Origin: an uncultured Prochlorococcus sp.
GTDB taxonomy: Bacteria; Cyanobacteriota; Cyanobacteriia; PCC-6307; Cyanobiaceae
DNA: 36,573 bases
Direction of reading: 5' to 3'
Assembly (NCBI GenBank): GCA_902609995.1
Contig: CACLUD010000008.1
Span: 1-36,573, forward strand
This document shows positions 21,946 to 36,573 of the stretch, in pieces. The notes under the pieces were generated by a model. That model was given only the letters and a program-made list of their open reading frames with translations, had not been told where the DNA came from and made no database searches. How positions within the stretch are numbered: position 1 is the stretch's first letter; each line of letters starts with the position of its first letter. The translations under genes were made by a program, and so were the position numbers.

Positions 21946-22665
21946 ATGACAAAAGAAAGTATCCCTAACAAACTTCTCAATTTAGTAACTGAAGATGAAA
22001 TAATGATTTTTAGAGAATTACAAATAAAAATCCAAGAACTAAACTATAAAACTAACTTAACCAGATTAATTAAAGGCGACGATTACTGGATATCACAAAT
22101 CTATGACAGTCTTTGGCCATTTAAAGAAAATGCAAATAAAAATTTTGATAATAAAAAATTTATTGATATTGGAACAGGTTGTGGTTTTCCAGGATTTGCA
22201 TATGCGATAACACATCCTAATTCAGAAATATATCTAGTGGATTCCTCTAAAAAGAAAACAGATTCACTAAAAGAAATTATTAAAAGTATTAATTTCAAAA
22301 ATAATATATTTATAATAAATGATCGTATTGAAAACCTTGGGCGTCAATCTTCATTTAAAAATGGCTTTAATATTGCTACAGCAAGAGCAGTTAGTAATCC
22401 TTCAACAGTTTCTGAATATATATTACCTATCTTGAAATCGAACGGATTAGGTATTTTATATTGTGGGAAGTGGACCAATGAAGATAATAAAAATTTAGAA
22501 AATACATTAAACATATTAGAGGGGGGAATCTTAGAGATAAAGAGTAATTTTCTGCCCAGAGAAAAAGGTATACGTAATGCTATTTTTATTGAGCCAAAAG
22601 CATCTTGCCCTGATATTTATCCTAGAAGTATTGGCAAAGCTGAAAAATATCCACTCAAAGGTTAA
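21946..22665 (+). CDS. rsmG: 16S rRNA (guanine527-N7)-methyltransferase
   Basis: 239 aa; NLTRLI, FIDIGTGCGFPGFAYAI, LVDSSKKKTDSL, ATARAVS. Confidence 0.93.
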   Translation: MTKESIPNKLLNLVTEDEIMIFRELQIKIQELNYKTNLTRLIKGDDYWISQIYDSLWPFKENANKNFDNKKFIDIGTGCGFPGFAYAITHPNSEIYLVDSSKKKTDSLKEIIKSINFKNNIFIINDRIENLGRQSSFKNGFNIATARAVSNPSTVSEYILPILKSNGLGILYCGKWTNEDNKNLENTLNILEGGILEIKSNFLPREKGIRNAIFIEPKASCPDIYPRSIGKAEKYPLKG

Positions 22666-23861
22666 TTCTTTGATAATCTTGATATTGAATTGTCCCCAAA
22701 CTTGTCTTTTAGGACTCTTAATTTCTTGATAACCTTTTTGGGTTTTATATGCCTTTTTAAAACTTTTAATAATTGACTTTCGCATACATCCACATCTAAA
22801 AAATTTGCATTATTGCCTTGGAACCAATGACTTCCATTCCCAAGTAATTGATATCTAGATTTTGCAAATTCTTCTAAATCAAAGGAATCTATTAAATTGG
22901 CCAGCCAGAGAAGAACCGGAATATTTATTCCTCCTGGTGTATTTTGCCAATTTGGTAAATTTTTATCCCAACTTTTATACCACTCTGTACCTAATGAATT
23001 GATTGATTCCTCTTGTAATCTATTAAGTATTTTAGGAATATACTGATCAGATTCTGACAATAATGAAACTGCTTCTAAATGTAAATTAAAGTCTTGCTCT
23101 TTTGCTACACCAATACTTATTGTATGAACTTTTTTGTTCCTTAAACAAAAAAGATCATTAAATACTATTGGGTGTAAAGGGCTACAAAGTTCCAACATTT
23201 TTGTTGATGGAGTGTGAAGATGTCCGCCTTTATCGGTAGGACTTATTATAAAAACTCCAAGATCATATTTATGAGCCAAATCAATTACTTTGGAATTTGT
23301 TTGATTGATAAAATACCAGTGCAAATTAATATAATCAAAGAAATTTGTAGATATCGCTTTTTCTATAAGAGATAATTCTCCATGAGTCGAAAATCCTATA
23401 TATCCGATTAAATTTTCTTTTTGGAATTTTTTTAAAATATCAATACAGCCTCCATCTTTTACAGATTGATGAAGATGTTCAGGTGTATTGATGCCATGAA
23501 TTGCTAATAAATCAATTTTCTTTACTTGCAATTTTTCAAAGCTTTTCAAAAGTTCTGCTTCGAATAATTTAGGATCACGATTAGGAGGAATTTTTGTTTG
23601 AATGATTTTTGGTTTTTTTTCAATACTCTTGAAACCCATACCTAACTGTATTTCTGAAGTCCCATAATATTTAGCTGTCTCTATGTGATTAAATCCAAAT
23701 TTATTTGCAAGATTCAATATATTTTCAACTTTATTCTGTTCTTTTCGTGAAATCTCTGAAAATTTTAATTCTTCCCAACTTTTTTGGAATCTCATGCCTC
23801 CTAAAGACAAAACAGGCATTTTTAGATTGGTTCTACCAAATCTGCGACAAGGCAATTCCAT
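22662..23861 (-). CDS. Aldo/keto reductase with degenerate C-terminal ferredoxin-like region
   Basis: 399 aa; MELPCRRFGRTNLKMPVLSLGGMRFQ, HIETAKYYGTSE, LLAIHGINT, GYIGFSTHG; C-terminus retains GINIPVLLWLANL...RYQLLGNGSHWF but lacks CxxC clusters. Confidence 0.85.
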   Translation of the reverse strand: MELPCRRFGRTNLKMPVLSLGGMRFQKSWEELKFSEISRKEQNKVENILNLANKFGFNHIETAKYYGTSEIQLGMGFKSIEKKPKIIQTKIPPNRDPKLFEAELLKSFEKLQVKKIDLLAIHGINTPEHLHQSVKDGGCIDILKKFQKENLIGYIGFSTHGELSLIEKAISTNFFDYINLHWYFINQTNSKVIDLAHKYDLGVFIISPTDKGGHLHTPSTKMLELCSPLHPIVFNDLFCLRNKKVHTISIGVAKEQDFNLHLEAVSLLSESDQYIPKILNRLQEESINSLGTEWYKSWDKNLPNWQNTPGGINIPVLLWLANLIDSFDLEEFAKSRYQLLGNGSHWFQGNNANFLDVDVCESQLLKVLKRHIKPKKVIKKLRVLKDKFGDNSISRLSKN

Positions 23862-23867
23862 TAGAAA

Positions 23868-24233
23868 TTAATGCTTATTCATTCTTGGTAGTTTTCCTAG
23901 AGATTGAAACATATCCCTATCAAGACTACTTTCTAGATCTTCTAACTTTTCAAATTCAACCCAATGAATACAATCCACTGGACAAGTATCAATAGCTTCT
24001 TGCACCGTTTCAAGATTATCTCCATCTTGTCTTATTGCTCTACTCCGTCCATAATCATCATCAACTACAAAAGTATTAGTAGCTACATGAGCACAATATC
24101 TACAACCTATACATCTACTTTCATCAACCCAAACTGCTTTTTCAGTTAATTCACCTCCTAGGACAGGCTCATAACCTGTTAGTTCTTTAGTTCCAACATA
24201 ATTATCAATTCCACTTAAGTGATTACTATCCAA
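23868..24233 (-). CDS. 4Fe-4S ferredoxin
   Basis: 121 aa; ESRCIGCRYCAHVATNTF ... AIDTCPVDCIHWVEF, i.e. CxxCxxC plus CP ligand set. Confidence 0.92.
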   Translation of the reverse strand: MDSNHLSGIDNYVGTKELTGYEPVLGGELTEKAVWVDESRCIGCRYCAHVATNTFVVDDDYGRSRAIRQDGDNLETVQEAIDTCPVDCIHWVEFEKLEDLESSLDRDMFQSLGKLPRMNKH

Positions 24234-24236
24234 TTA

Positions 24237-24629
24237 TTAATTTTCCCACTTAGTGAGAACCAATTCGATAGATCCATCATTTTTATTTTTTTGCTCAACT
24301 ATTTGGTATCCGTCCTCTTCTGTTTTTGAAATAATTGTATGGTAAGCATACATTTGAGTAACTTTTGAAATAAACCTTTCAACGGGTAAATCAAACTTCC
24401 AAAGGTCGAGATCTGTAACTAATTCATATGAGTTAGAATTATTATCCCATTTAAATCCAACTTTAGTTTCGCTAGGCAAATCCATGCTTATATCAACCGC
24501 TGTAAATTGTCCTCTGTACCCTTTGACAAACTTTGTTTCGTGATTTACTACGTAACCGAGTTGATCTAAAGCTTTAATCAAGGGTTTTACTTCCTTAAGT
24601 TGAGTCTTAATAGTACTAAAATGTGACAT
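24237..24629 (-). CDS. ycf35: Ycf35/DUF1257 family protein
   Basis: 130 aa; MSHFSTIKTQLKEVKPLIKALDQLGYVV matches my memory of the Ycf35 N-terminus; adjacent to ferredoxin and DUF2997. Confidence 0.85.
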   Translation of the reverse strand: MSHFSTIKTQLKEVKPLIKALDQLGYVVNHETKFVKGYRGQFTAVDISMDLPSETKVGFKWDNNSNSYELVTDLDLWKFDLPVERFISKVTQMYAYHTIISKTEEDGYQIVEQKNKNDGSIELVLTKWEN

Positions 24630-24831
24630 TAGATTCGTTGGTAAATTGATTTGATTTTTCGCTTTGGTTCGAGATAAACGCCTCTGAAGTTTTATTCTTG
24701 ACTTTTACTTCGCCAAGAGCATCTTCAACTTTTTTTGTTGCACTATTACATGCATTGCCGTTAAATCCTTCAACGGTTTCTTCAACTCTTCCATCTTGAT
24801 GAATTTTGAATCTTAATGTTCTTTGGGGCAT
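24616..24831 (-). CDS. DUF2997 family protein
   Basis: 71 aa from ATG at 24831 (MPQRTLRFKIHQDGRVEETVEGFNGNACNSATKKVEDALGEV); the ORF track's 24840 start is a TTG. Confidence 0.8.
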   Translation of the reverse strand: MPQRTLRFKIHQDGRVEETVEGFNGNACNSATKKVEDALGEVKVKNKTSEAFISNQSEKSNQFTNESNVTF

Positions 24832-24838
24832 TAAAATC

Positions 24839-24859
24839 AAGTACTAAGTACTAATACTT
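24839..24859. repeat. Three adjacent 7-bp units AAGTACT-AAGTACT-AATACTT immediately upstream of DUF2997
   Basis: Read directly; first two units identical. Confidence 0.6.
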
Positions 24860-24949
24860 TATACAAGATAACGAAAAATAATTGTTTCAGTTGGTACAAG
24901 TTAATTAAAATATATTTTTTTATATTGATTACTTAATAAATACAAAACA

Positions 24950-25726
24950 CTATTTATAAAACCCTTTCATCCCCATTGAATCTAAAGCAGTTTTGGCTTC
25001 TTCCATAACTGAAGGTTCTTTATCAAAAAGAGCAATTTTTGTACATTCATCAACAAAACTCTCTTGCAAAATTTCATTTAATTTTTCAAACAATCTACAT
25101 AAAGACCATATACAATTACTTCTTACCACTGGCTCATTATCTATTCTCAAGCTAATTAATAATTGTTCAGCCGCTAATTGAGCGTTAAAGGATGAAGTAC
25201 TTCCAATTTCCGCTAGAGAACTAGATGACCATAATCTTACTGAAGCCACGTCATTTTTTAATGAATTTATTAATGGCTTCAAAACAATTTCATTATCATA
25301 ATTAGCTAGACTCCAAGCAGTAGCTTTCCTTACATATGCATTGTCGTCTGTTTCTAATAGACTGACTAATTTTTCTACTGCGCTAGGGAACGGATTCCTC
25401 CCTAATGCATATACAGCACTCATTCGTTCTACTGGGCAAGGTTGATCAAGTAAAGGAAGTAAAAGAGGGAAAGATCTTTTATCTCGATATTCGCAAAATA
25501 TTCTTAAGCCTTGAATTCTTTGCTCTCTGTCACCCTTAAGTAATTTTAAGGCTTCATCGCACTCTAAATTTTTATCTAAAGTTCCTCTTGAGAAACCATC
25601 TTTATCGATCTGTTCTAAAGGATCAATGTCAAGCTCTACAGATAATTCTTTAGCTAAAACATCTGGATCTATTGCTATTTCTGCCAGACTTTCATTTTTT
25701 ACTTCGTTTCTTTTAGTCATTATCAA
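24950..25726 (-). CDS. HEAT-repeat (PBS-lyase-like repeat) protein, possibly IaiH-like
   Basis: 258 aa; tandem repeats around VERMSAVYALG, AYVRKATAWSLANY, ASVRLWSSSSLAEIG, PVVRSNCIWSLCRL. Confidence 0.85.
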   Translation of the reverse strand: MIMTKRNEVKNESLAEIAIDPDVLAKELSVELDIDPLEQIDKDGFSRGTLDKNLECDEALKLLKGDREQRIQGLRIFCEYRDKRSFPLLLPLLDQPCPVERMSAVYALGRNPFPSAVEKLVSLLETDDNAYVRKATAWSLANYDNEIVLKPLINSLKNDVASVRLWSSSSLAEIGSTSSFNAQLAAEQLLISLRIDNEPVVRSNCIWSLCRLFEKLNEILQESFVDECTKIALFDKEPSVMEEAKTALDSMGMKGFYK

Positions 25727-25739
25727 ATAATAATAAAGA

Positions 25740-25910
25740 TTAATTAATCGGAGCAGGTGACATCATATCTCCAGGTAGCCAAATCCTTGCACTAACGGCA
25801 AAAAAAGCAACGCCGAACAAACTAACAATTGCAAAAGGTAAAAGTTTTGTTCTAAAAAATCCCAATAATAAAAAAAGAATTAAACCAATAATAACGTGTT
25901 TAGGTTGAAT
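25740..25910 (-). CDS. Small hydrophobic conserved-looking protein with no ATG start
   Basis: Frame encodes IQPKHVIIGLILFLLLGFFRTKLLPFAIVSLFGVAFFAVSARIWLPGDMMSPAPIN*; in-frame TAA directly before the ATT codon; absent from ORF track. Confidence 0.6.
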   Translation of the reverse strand: MQPKHVIIGLILFLLLGFFRTKLLPFAIVSLFGVAFFAVSARIWLPGDMMSPAPIN

Positions 25911-25933
25911 TTAAAAAAATTTTTTAAATATGA

Positions 25934-27001
<1,068 letters not shown>

Positions 27002-27010
27002 CTAAATTGA

Positions 27011-27166
<156 letters not shown>

Positions 27167-27212
27167 TTAAAATTTAAAATAGTATTCTAGTTACTGAAAA
27201 TGAGAATAGCCT

Positions 27213-31337
<4,125 letters not shown>

Positions 31338-31344
31338 TTAGGGA

Positions 31345-33288
<1,944 letters not shown>

Positions 33289-36200
33289 TTAATCTTCCGC
33301 ATATTCAGAGGTACCTAGAGATTCATAAGTAGGTCTCGAAGGAGTATTTCTTTTCGGATTTACATCTTGCATTAAATCAACTTCCTTACCTTCATCAGTG
33401 TAAACACCGATGTCTAGACCTAAGGATTGTAATTCTCTCATTAGGACTTTAAATGATTCGGGAGTTCCTGGTCTAGGGATAGGTTTACCTTTAACTATGG
33501 CATTTAATGCTTCATTTCTTCCCTGCATATCATCTGATTTAACAGTTAACAATTCTTGCAAAGTATAAGCTGCACCGTATGCCTCTAAAGCCCAAACCTC
33601 CATTTCTCCAAGTCTCTGTCCACCTTGTTGAGCTTTACCACCTAAAGGTTGCTGAGTAACTAAAGAGTATGGACCTGTTGACCTAGCATGGATCTTATCA
33701 TCTACTAAGTGAACAAGTTTTAGAAAGTGAGAATATCCAACAGCTACTGGTTGATCAAAAGGTTCGCCTGTTCTACCATCTTTGAGTAATAACTTTCCAG
33801 GATCTTTTGGGTTATAAACCCAATCCTTTCCATCTTGATTTGAGGCTTCCTCTAAAAACGCTTGGACAGTTTGATGTGATTTTTCAGCACCATACATTTC
33901 ATCAAAAGGCACAACTTTAACTCTGCAATTTAAGTTTGATGCTGCCCAGCCCATTAACAACTCAAAAACTTGTCCTACATTCATTCTACTCGGAACACCA
34001 AGAGGATTTAAAACAATATCAACTGGTGTACCATCCGGTAAATAAGGCATATCTTCTCTAGGTAAAATTCTACTTATTATCCCTTTATTACCATGCCTCC
34101 CAGCCATTTTGTCGCCAACCTGAATTTTTCTCCTTTGAGCAACATAAACTCTTACAACCATATTCGCTCCTGGTGGCAGCTCATCGCCTTGCTCCCTTGT
34201 ATAGATACGAACATCTAAGACTCTTCCTTTTTCTGTTTTGGGAACTCTAAGAGAATTATCCCTCACATCTCTCGCTTTTTCTCCAAATATAGCTCTCAAA
34301 AGTTTTTCTTCAGGTGGCTGATCTGATTCTCCCTTAGGAGTAACTTTTCCTACGAGAATATCACCACTTTCTACAAAAGCACCTGTTCTGATGATTCCCA
34401 TTTCATCAAGATTATTCAAACTTTCTTCTGAAATATTAGGAATTTCTCTAGTGATTTCTTCAGGGCCCAATTTCGTTTGTCTAGCTTCTATTTCATATTT
34501 TTCAATATGTACTGAAGTATAAAGATCATCAGTAACCATCCTTTCACTGACTAGTATTGCATCTTCATAGTTGTAACCTTCCCATGGCATATAAGCAATT
34601 AAAACATTCTGTCCCAATGCTATTTCTCCACCTTCGCAAGCTGATCCATCAGCAAGAACTTGACCAGATATAACTTGATCTCCATTTTTCACAATTGGTC
34701 TTTGGTTTAAGCAAGTATCTTGATTAGATCTCTGATATTTTTGAAGATAATGAACATGCTCATTACCATCTACATCTTTAACAACTATTTCATTAGCATC
34801 AACATAAGAAACGACTCCATTTACTTTTGTAATTGGAACCATCCCAGAGTCTCTAGCAACTTGGGACTCTAATCCTGTACCAACTAGGGGTCTTTCAGGT
34901 CTTAATAATGGAACTGCTTGACGCTGCATATTTGAACCCATTAAGGCTCTATTTGCGTCATCATGTTCTAAGAAGGGGATAAGAGAAGTGGCTACTGAAA
35001 TAACTTGAACAGGAGAAAGCTGAACATAATCGACTTGATGAGGTGGAACTTTCTCGAAATCTTGCCGGTACCTTACTGGAATTAAATCTGCAAGAATATT
35101 ACCGCTTTTATCAGTCGCCACATCACCAGGCGCAACCCTACATTCATCCTCTAAGTCCGCTGATAAATAAACAGGATTACCCTCTTTCATAACCCTACCT
35201 TTCTGTACTTCCCAAAAAGGGGTTTCAATAAAACCATATTCATTAACTCTTGCATGTGTTGCAAGAGAATTTATAAGACCTGCGTTTGGGCCTTCAGGAG
35301 TTTCAATGGGACATAATCTTCCATAGTGTGATGGATGAATGTCTCTAACAGCAAAACCTGCTCTTTCTCGAGTTAGCCCGCCTGGTCCTAGTGCTGATAT
35401 TCTTCTTTTATGGGTTAACTCAGCTAATGGATTTGTTTGATCCATAAATTGGCTTAATTGACTCGATCCAAAAAATTCTTTAATAGCTGCTACTAAGGGC
35501 TTTGGATTAACTAGCTGAGCAGGTGTAAGAGAATCTGTCTCGCCCACAGTCATCCTTTCTTTGATAATTCTCTCTAATCGGTTAAGGCCAACTCTAACTT
35601 GGTTTTGAAGAAGTTCTCCAACGGATCTAACTCTTCTATTACCTAAATGATCAATATCATCTAAACTAGCTCCACCAATATCAAGTTCCAAATTGATAAG
35701 ATAATCTATAGTCGAAAGAACATCCTCATGTGTAAGGGTTCTGACATTATCTGGAACAGTTAATCTCAATTTTTTATTAATTTTGTATCTACCAACTCTT
35801 CCTAAATCGTATCTTTTTGGATCGAAAAATCTGCTATGTAGGAGTTGTTGCCCCCCCGAAACGGAAGGGGGTTCACCTGGTCGCAATTTTTTATAGAGTT
35901 CTAATAAAGCTTGATCTTCTGAATTTATTCCTTCATCATTAGCTGAATCTATTGACTGTTTATAAAACTCAGGATGTCTTAATTTATCAACCACATCATT
36001 ATCCGAGAGGCCCATAGCTCTCATGAGTACATGTGCATTAATTTTCCTTGTTTTATCAACTCTTACATAAAGTAGATTGTTTTTATCTGTCTCAAATTTT
36101 AGCCAAGCTCCTCTATTAGGTATAACGCTAGCATTATAGGTTCTCCTACCATTTTTATCCATTTCATCTTTGAAATATACTCCTGGACTACGTACTATTT

Positions 36201-36573
36201 GATTAACTATTACTCTTTCGGCTCCATTAATAATAAAGGTCCCTCTTTCAGTCATTAAAGGTAATTCACCAATAAAAACTTCTTGTTCTTTGATTTCTCC
36301 AGTTTCTTTATTTATTAATCTACACGTAACATACATTTGCGAAGCAAAAGTTGCATCTCTTCTCTTGGCTTCTTCCACATCATGTCTAGGTCTTTTCAAC
36401 CTATATTCTTCACCAATAAAATGTAGTTCTAATTTACCTGTGTAATCAGTAATTGGAGAAAAGCTTTTTAATTCTTCAATTAAGCCTTTTTCCAGAAACC
36501 ATTTAAAACTTGCTCTTTGTACTTCAACCAAATCAGGTAGATAAGTTGCTGTTTTAGCTATCTGTAAAGCGCT
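33289..36573 (-). CDS. rpoB: RNA polymerase beta subunit, partial (start lies beyond the right edge)
   Basis: Frame stays open to the window end ([26 protein letters not shown]...), so the 36531 start in the ORF track is an internal [41 protein letters not shown]. Confidence 0.97.
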   Translation of the reverse strand, partial: SALQIAKTATYLPDLVEVQRASFKWFLEKGLIEELKSFSPITDYTGKLELHFIGEEYRLKRPRHDVEEAKRRDATFASQMYVTCRLINKETGEIKEQEVFIGELPLMTERGTFIINGAERVIVNQIVRSPGVYFKDEMDKNGRRTYNASVIPNRGAWLKFETDKNNLLYVRVDKTRKINAHVLMRAMGLSDNDVVDKLRHPEFYKQSIDSANDEGINSEDQALLELYKKLRPGEPPSVSGGQQLLHSRFFDPKRYDLGRVGRYKINKKLRLTVPDNVRTLTHEDVLSTIDYLINLELDIGGASLDDIDHLGNRRVRSVGELLQNQVRVGLNRLERIIKERMTVGETDSLTPAQLVNPKPLVAAIKEFFGSSQLSQFMDQTNPLAELTHKRRISALGPGGLTRERAGFAVRDIHPSHYGRLCPIETPEGPNAGLINSLATHARVNEYGFIETPFWEVQKGRVMKEGNPVYLSADLEDECRVAPGDVATDKSGNILADLIPVRYRQDFEKVPPHQVDYVQLSPVQVISVATSLIPFLEHDDANRALMGSNMQRQAVPLLRPERPLVGTGLESQVARDSGMVPITKVNGVVSYVDANEIVVKDVDGNEHVHYLQKYQRSNQDTCLNQRPIVKNGDQVISGQVLADGSACEGGEIALGQNVLIAYMPWEGYNYEDAILVSERMVTDDLYTSVHIEKYEIEARQTKLGPEEITREIPNISEESLNNLDEMGIIRTGAFVESGDILVGKVTPKGESDQPPEEKLLRAIFGEKARDVRDNSLRVPKTEKGRVLDVRIYTREQGDELPPGANMVVRVYVAQRRKIQVGDKMAGRHGNKGIISRILPREDMPYLPDGTPVDIVLNPLGVPSRMNVGQVFELLMGWAASNLNCRVKVVPFDEMYGAEKSHQTVQAFLEEASNQDGKDWVYNPKDPGKLLLKDGRTGEPFDQPVAVGYSHFLKLVHLVDDKIHARSTGPYSLVTQQPLGGKAQQGGQRLGEMEVWALEAYGAAYTLQELLTVKSDDMQGRNEALNAIVKGKPIPRPGTPESFKVLMRELQSLGLDIGVYTDEGKEVDLMQDVNPKRNTPSRPTYESLGTSEYAED

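Noticed and set aside
22531-22785. Minus-strand ORF of 84 aa spanning the rsmG/aldo-keto reductase junction
   Set aside because: Overlaps two confident genes and has no domain signature.

Overview
The window is an AT-rich, densely packed stretch of core cyanobacterial genome. Gene content, order and protein sequences look like a marine Prochlorococcus, probably a high-light clade (inference, no search run). From left to right it holds: the ATP synthase operon atpI-B-E-F'-F-H-A-G (minus strand, atpG truncated at the left edge); ftsW, ccdA and ccs1/resB (plus); queF (minus); a small conserved ORF with glnB/PII (plus); a TlyA-like rRNA methyltransferase (minus); purB and fumC (plus); a large Ski2/Mtr4-like DExH helicase (minus); a biotin operon bioF-[bioK-like hydrolase]-bioC-bioD-bioA (plus); DUF3143 and J-domain membrane genes (minus); rsmG (plus); an aldo/keto reductase, a ferredoxin, Ycf35/DUF1257, DUF2997, a HEAT-repeat protein, rlmN and a high-light-inducible (Hlip) gene (minus); and rpoC2, rpoC1, rpoB (minus, rpoB truncated at the right edge). 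I found no CRISPR array, transposon, prophage, tRNA/rRNA or defence island, and nothing I would call a clearly novel system. The best second-look items are: the Fe-S-flavoured block (aldo/keto reductase with lost Fe-S cysteines, ferredoxin, Ycf35, DUF2997, HEAT protein); PII with Phe at position 51; a BioK-like esterase with an atypical CHSLG elbow; two short genes missing from the ORF track (a 50-aa Hlip and a 56-aa ORF with no ATG); an atpB-atpE intergenic double hairpin; and several candidate regulatory repeats.
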